From Latrodectus hesperus (lineage: Eukaryota > Arthropoda > Arachnida > Araneae > Theridiidae): a stretch of DNA of 64,000 nt. Of the stretch, positions 61,739 through 64,000 are shown in pieces (within the stretch, counting starts at the first letter, position 1; the number at the start of each line of letters is the position of its first letter). A program made the translations under genes and the position numbers. Below the pieces are notes generated by a model. It was not told the origin of the DNA. It saw only the letters and a program-made list of their open reading frames with translations, and ran no database searches. The stretch spans positions 121,302,908-121,366,907 of the forward strand of contig CM075851.1 of the NCBI GenBank assembly GCA_037975125.1, written 5' to 3'.

Positions 61739-63564
61739 ATGTCTGCACGTCGTAAAGGGTTGACTGATGAAGAAATTAAAAATTTATTGGAAGAATATTT
61801 TGCAGACAGTGATTCTGATTGCTGTGATGAATCTGAATGCAAGGGTATTAGTTTTTTTGACGACAATAATGATGCAAATTCCTCTGTGTCATTTGATTTT
61901 GATTTGCGTAAGGCTAAAGCAGATGATAAGCCCATAATTTTTAAATTTAAGGAGATTTAAGTATTTCTGAGCCAATATAAAGGATTTAGTTGAAGAACAC
62001 GAATTTTTTTATTTATTTTTTCAGAAGAAATTTTAAACTTTATTGCAGATGAAACAAATAGATATGCTTCCCAAATATTAGAATTAGATCCGGGAAATAA
62101 TAAAAGAAAGCATGGGACAAAGTGCCTGGAACCAGGGGGTACGTGTACCTTCCTGGGGCTTGAGCACAGCCACCAGGCGCGTCGGCAAGTGGTGGATAGC
62201 CAAATGTCCTGTAGGAATGACAGGATAGCCTTGAATATAGAATCAGAGGTCGCGAATAAGCTCCCGTAAACCCTGGTGTTATGCGTTACGTGCCTAGGGC
62301 TAATTGGCACCGCGGTATTGGTGTCTTAACGGAGCCTCTAGTTGCTTGGCGAACTTCTAGAGTAATTTGCCTTGCCCAGTAACTCAGGCAATGCTGGGTG
62401 GACTTACATTACCTGAGCTTTTTAATTGTTATCTTGTGGCTGAAAAGACACAAGAAGTAACAAACCTTTCTGCATTTGCAGGTGAAGCCTCTAAAGTAGA
62501 CCTTGCTGAAAAAGACAAGGGAACTCAGTGGCAATCTTGTAAAGGGGCAGCAATGTATCCTTCACTTGAGGTAGAAATTACCTCTAAACCATCTTCTTCT
62601 GGTGAAAGTCGGGAAGCTATTCCTAGCATGACTGAATTTCTGACCAGATGGAACTGTTTCAGCAAGACCTTATCTGCTGAAAATGTCATATGCAAGAGGA
62701 AACGGCAGAGCATGTCATTTACGAATGTGAGGTTCTTGCCCTCCCTAGATTAACTTCTATAGGCATCATCCAAACTAGAGAGTTACACCTAGATTCCATT
62801 AAAGGGTTATCGGACTTTATTAATAAAGTGGGTGACCCGAGCAACTGGAACTAGGAAACATTGGGTTTGGAGTTAATGGTACAAAATGCTAATAAAAGCA
62901 GAGGTGCCCAATGACATACAAACTCAATTTTAAGAAGAAGAAGAAGATGGGACAAAGTGGACTAATATTGATGCACAAGAATTAAAAAAAATCTTAGGAC
63001 TCATCTTTATCTATACGACCCATTAAAAGAATAACATCAAAGATTATTGGTCGACAGATGAATTGATTGAAACTCCTGTTTTTAGAAAAATTATGTCTCG
63101 TGATAGATTTTTTAATGTATTGAGAGTTTTTTACATTTTACAGACAATAAAAATAAACCATAACTTGATGAAGAATATGACAGATTGTGGAAATTTTATG
63201 AACGATTTTTGATTTTTTTTTAAATAAATCTTTTAAGGAGCACTATCATCTGTCTGAAGAACTTGTAGTTGATGAAGTCATTATGAAATTCAAAGTAAGA
63301 GTGATATTCAAACAATATATTCCTAAAAAGAAAACAGTGGGGAACGAAACTTTATAAATTAGCAGACAAATATGACTATTCTTTTGATATGGAAGTGTAT
63401 TTAGGTAAAGACAGAAATAAAATGAATCCAGGAATTTCTGCTTCTCATAATGTGGTATCAAAATTAATGAATTCCGTGAAGAATAAAGACCATAAATTAT
63501 GTATGGATAATTTTTTTTCTTCAACGGAACTTTTCTGCGATCTGCTAGAAAAGAAAATCAATTG
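61739..63564 (+). pseudogene. piggyBac transposase pseudogene, split by a LINE
   Basis: The N-terminal part (61739-61960) begins MSARRKGLTDEEIKNLLEEY and is rich in Asp and Ser, as is common for piggyBac. The catalytic part resumes after 62947 with NIDAQELKKIL, IKDYWSTDELIETPVFRKIM (63034 on), VDEVIMKFK (first catalytic Asp region) and IFKQYIPKKK, then MEVYLGKDRN and LCMDNFFSSTELFCDLL. Frameshifts near 63015, 63140 and 63335 and a stop in the last block make it non-functional. The 62125-62946 insertion also interrupts it. Such transposases cut and paste at TTAA sites. Confidence 0.88.
62125..62946 (+). mobile_element. Internally deleted LINE inserted in piggyBac
   Basis: The 13-bp duplication ATGGGACAAAGTG flanks it (62112-62124 and 62947-62959). 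The GC-rich 5' part (62125-62400) is followed by an ORF (62367-62753). Near 62695, in another frame, it reads ETAEHVIYECEVLALPRL, a typical C-terminal zinc-knuckle tail of LINE reverse transcriptases. It ends in a GAA-repeat tail (62935-62946). The endonuclease and reverse transcriptase regions are absent. Confidence 0.88.
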
Positions 63565-64000
63565 ACATTTATAATCCCTATAAACATGACTATTTTTGGT
63601 TTAACCCTGACCAAAATTGCTGGTTTTGAGATTGATATTTTATCAGTTAAAATAAGAAAATCTTAATGTAATATTAAAAGTTTTTCATAATAATTTACAC
63701 ATGAAAAAGTATGTGTTAGGAAAATCCCAATTCAAAGATTTAATAGTCTTAGAAACATTTTCATTAAGAAACTGTATTTATTGTAATATAAGAGCTTTTT
63801 TCATATTCTGGATTTTTATATGAACTAATGAAATAAATTTTTTACAAAGGAATAATTTTGATTTAGTGTTAAAAATTTGCTCTTCAAGGTGAAATATATT
63901 TTATTCAATGTTGCTCACTGTTGAATCTAAACGTCTCTCTTTAGAGAATACTAAACGTCTCTTTTTTCTGACGTGCACGAATATCGGAATAGATGCTAGA

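Larger units (their letters stand above)
61409..64000 (+). mobile_element. piggyBac element, degenerate, right end outside window
   Basis: It starts immediately after TTAA (61405-61408) with CCTTTTCGTTCCGG, as expected for piggyBac. It carries the acidic N-terminus of a transposase (from 61739) and, after an inserted LINE, the DDE-domain blocks. No second TIR or TTAA partner was found before 64000, so the right boundary is a guess. Confidence 0.82.

Noticed and set aside
61957..62310. 117-codon minus-strand ORF
   Set aside because: It runs antisense across the piggyBac/LINE boundary at 62125, so it cannot be a conserved gene.
62367..62753. 128-codon plus-strand ORF as a novel gene
   Set aside because: It lies wholly inside the LINE insert, and its end runs into a frame-shifted LINE C-terminal motif across a probable deletion junction.
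1..64000. CRISPR array, bacterial operon or prophage
   Set aside because: There is no regularly spaced repeat array and no dense coding, and the one gene is spliced with long introns.

Overview
This window comes from a strongly AT-rich animal nuclear genome. The evidence is a single spliced gene with GT-AG introns up to 9.3 kb long and a dense layer of decayed animal transposons: mariner, Tc1, pogo-like, piggyBac and hAT elements, non-LTR retrotransposons and tRNA-derived SINEs. An arthropod, perhaps an arachnid, is my inference from the protein and the repeat mix. Nothing in the sequence proves it.

The only protein-coding gene I can support is cytosolic methionyl-tRNA synthetase (MARS1) on the minus strand. 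Twenty exons between 60687 and 7798 were placed by hand. Every junction keeps the reading frame, every intron has GT-AG ends, and together they give 848 residues plus a stop. The order is the C-terminal half of a GST-like domain (exons at 60.6-46.4 kb), a linker (41.6 kb), the class I catalytic core with HLGN, four CxxC motifs and KFSKS (37.2-22.2 kb), the anticodon-binding domain (19.6-11.6 kb), and a C-terminal WHEP helix with a lysine-rich tail (11.2-7.8 kb). The first roughly 65 residues and the promoter lie beyond the right edge of the window.

Layout by region. 1-7.8 kb is the flank beyond the 3' end of the gene; it holds a 213-bp mariner MITE and a long (TA)n tract. 7.8-27.3 kb holds the 3' half of the gene, with two SINE-like repeats, one pogo-like relic, a foldback repeat and a LINE tail in its introns. 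27.3-36.6 kb is one transposon-packed intron with mariner, hAT and two Tc1 relics. 37.2-41.5 kb is an intron carrying a 2.15-kb hAT with terminal repeats and a nested LINE tail. 41.7-60.6 kb holds SINE copies, another pogo-like relic, a Tc1 relic split by a SINE, hairpins, (TA)n tracts and a mariner. 61.4 kb to the end is a degenerate piggyBac interrupted by an internally deleted LINE.

Apart from MARS1, I regard every open reading frame of 60 to 130 codons as a chance ORF, an exon fragment or transposon debris. I found no CRISPR array, rRNA, operon or novel gene system. The most interesting material is the nested and palindromic repeat structure.
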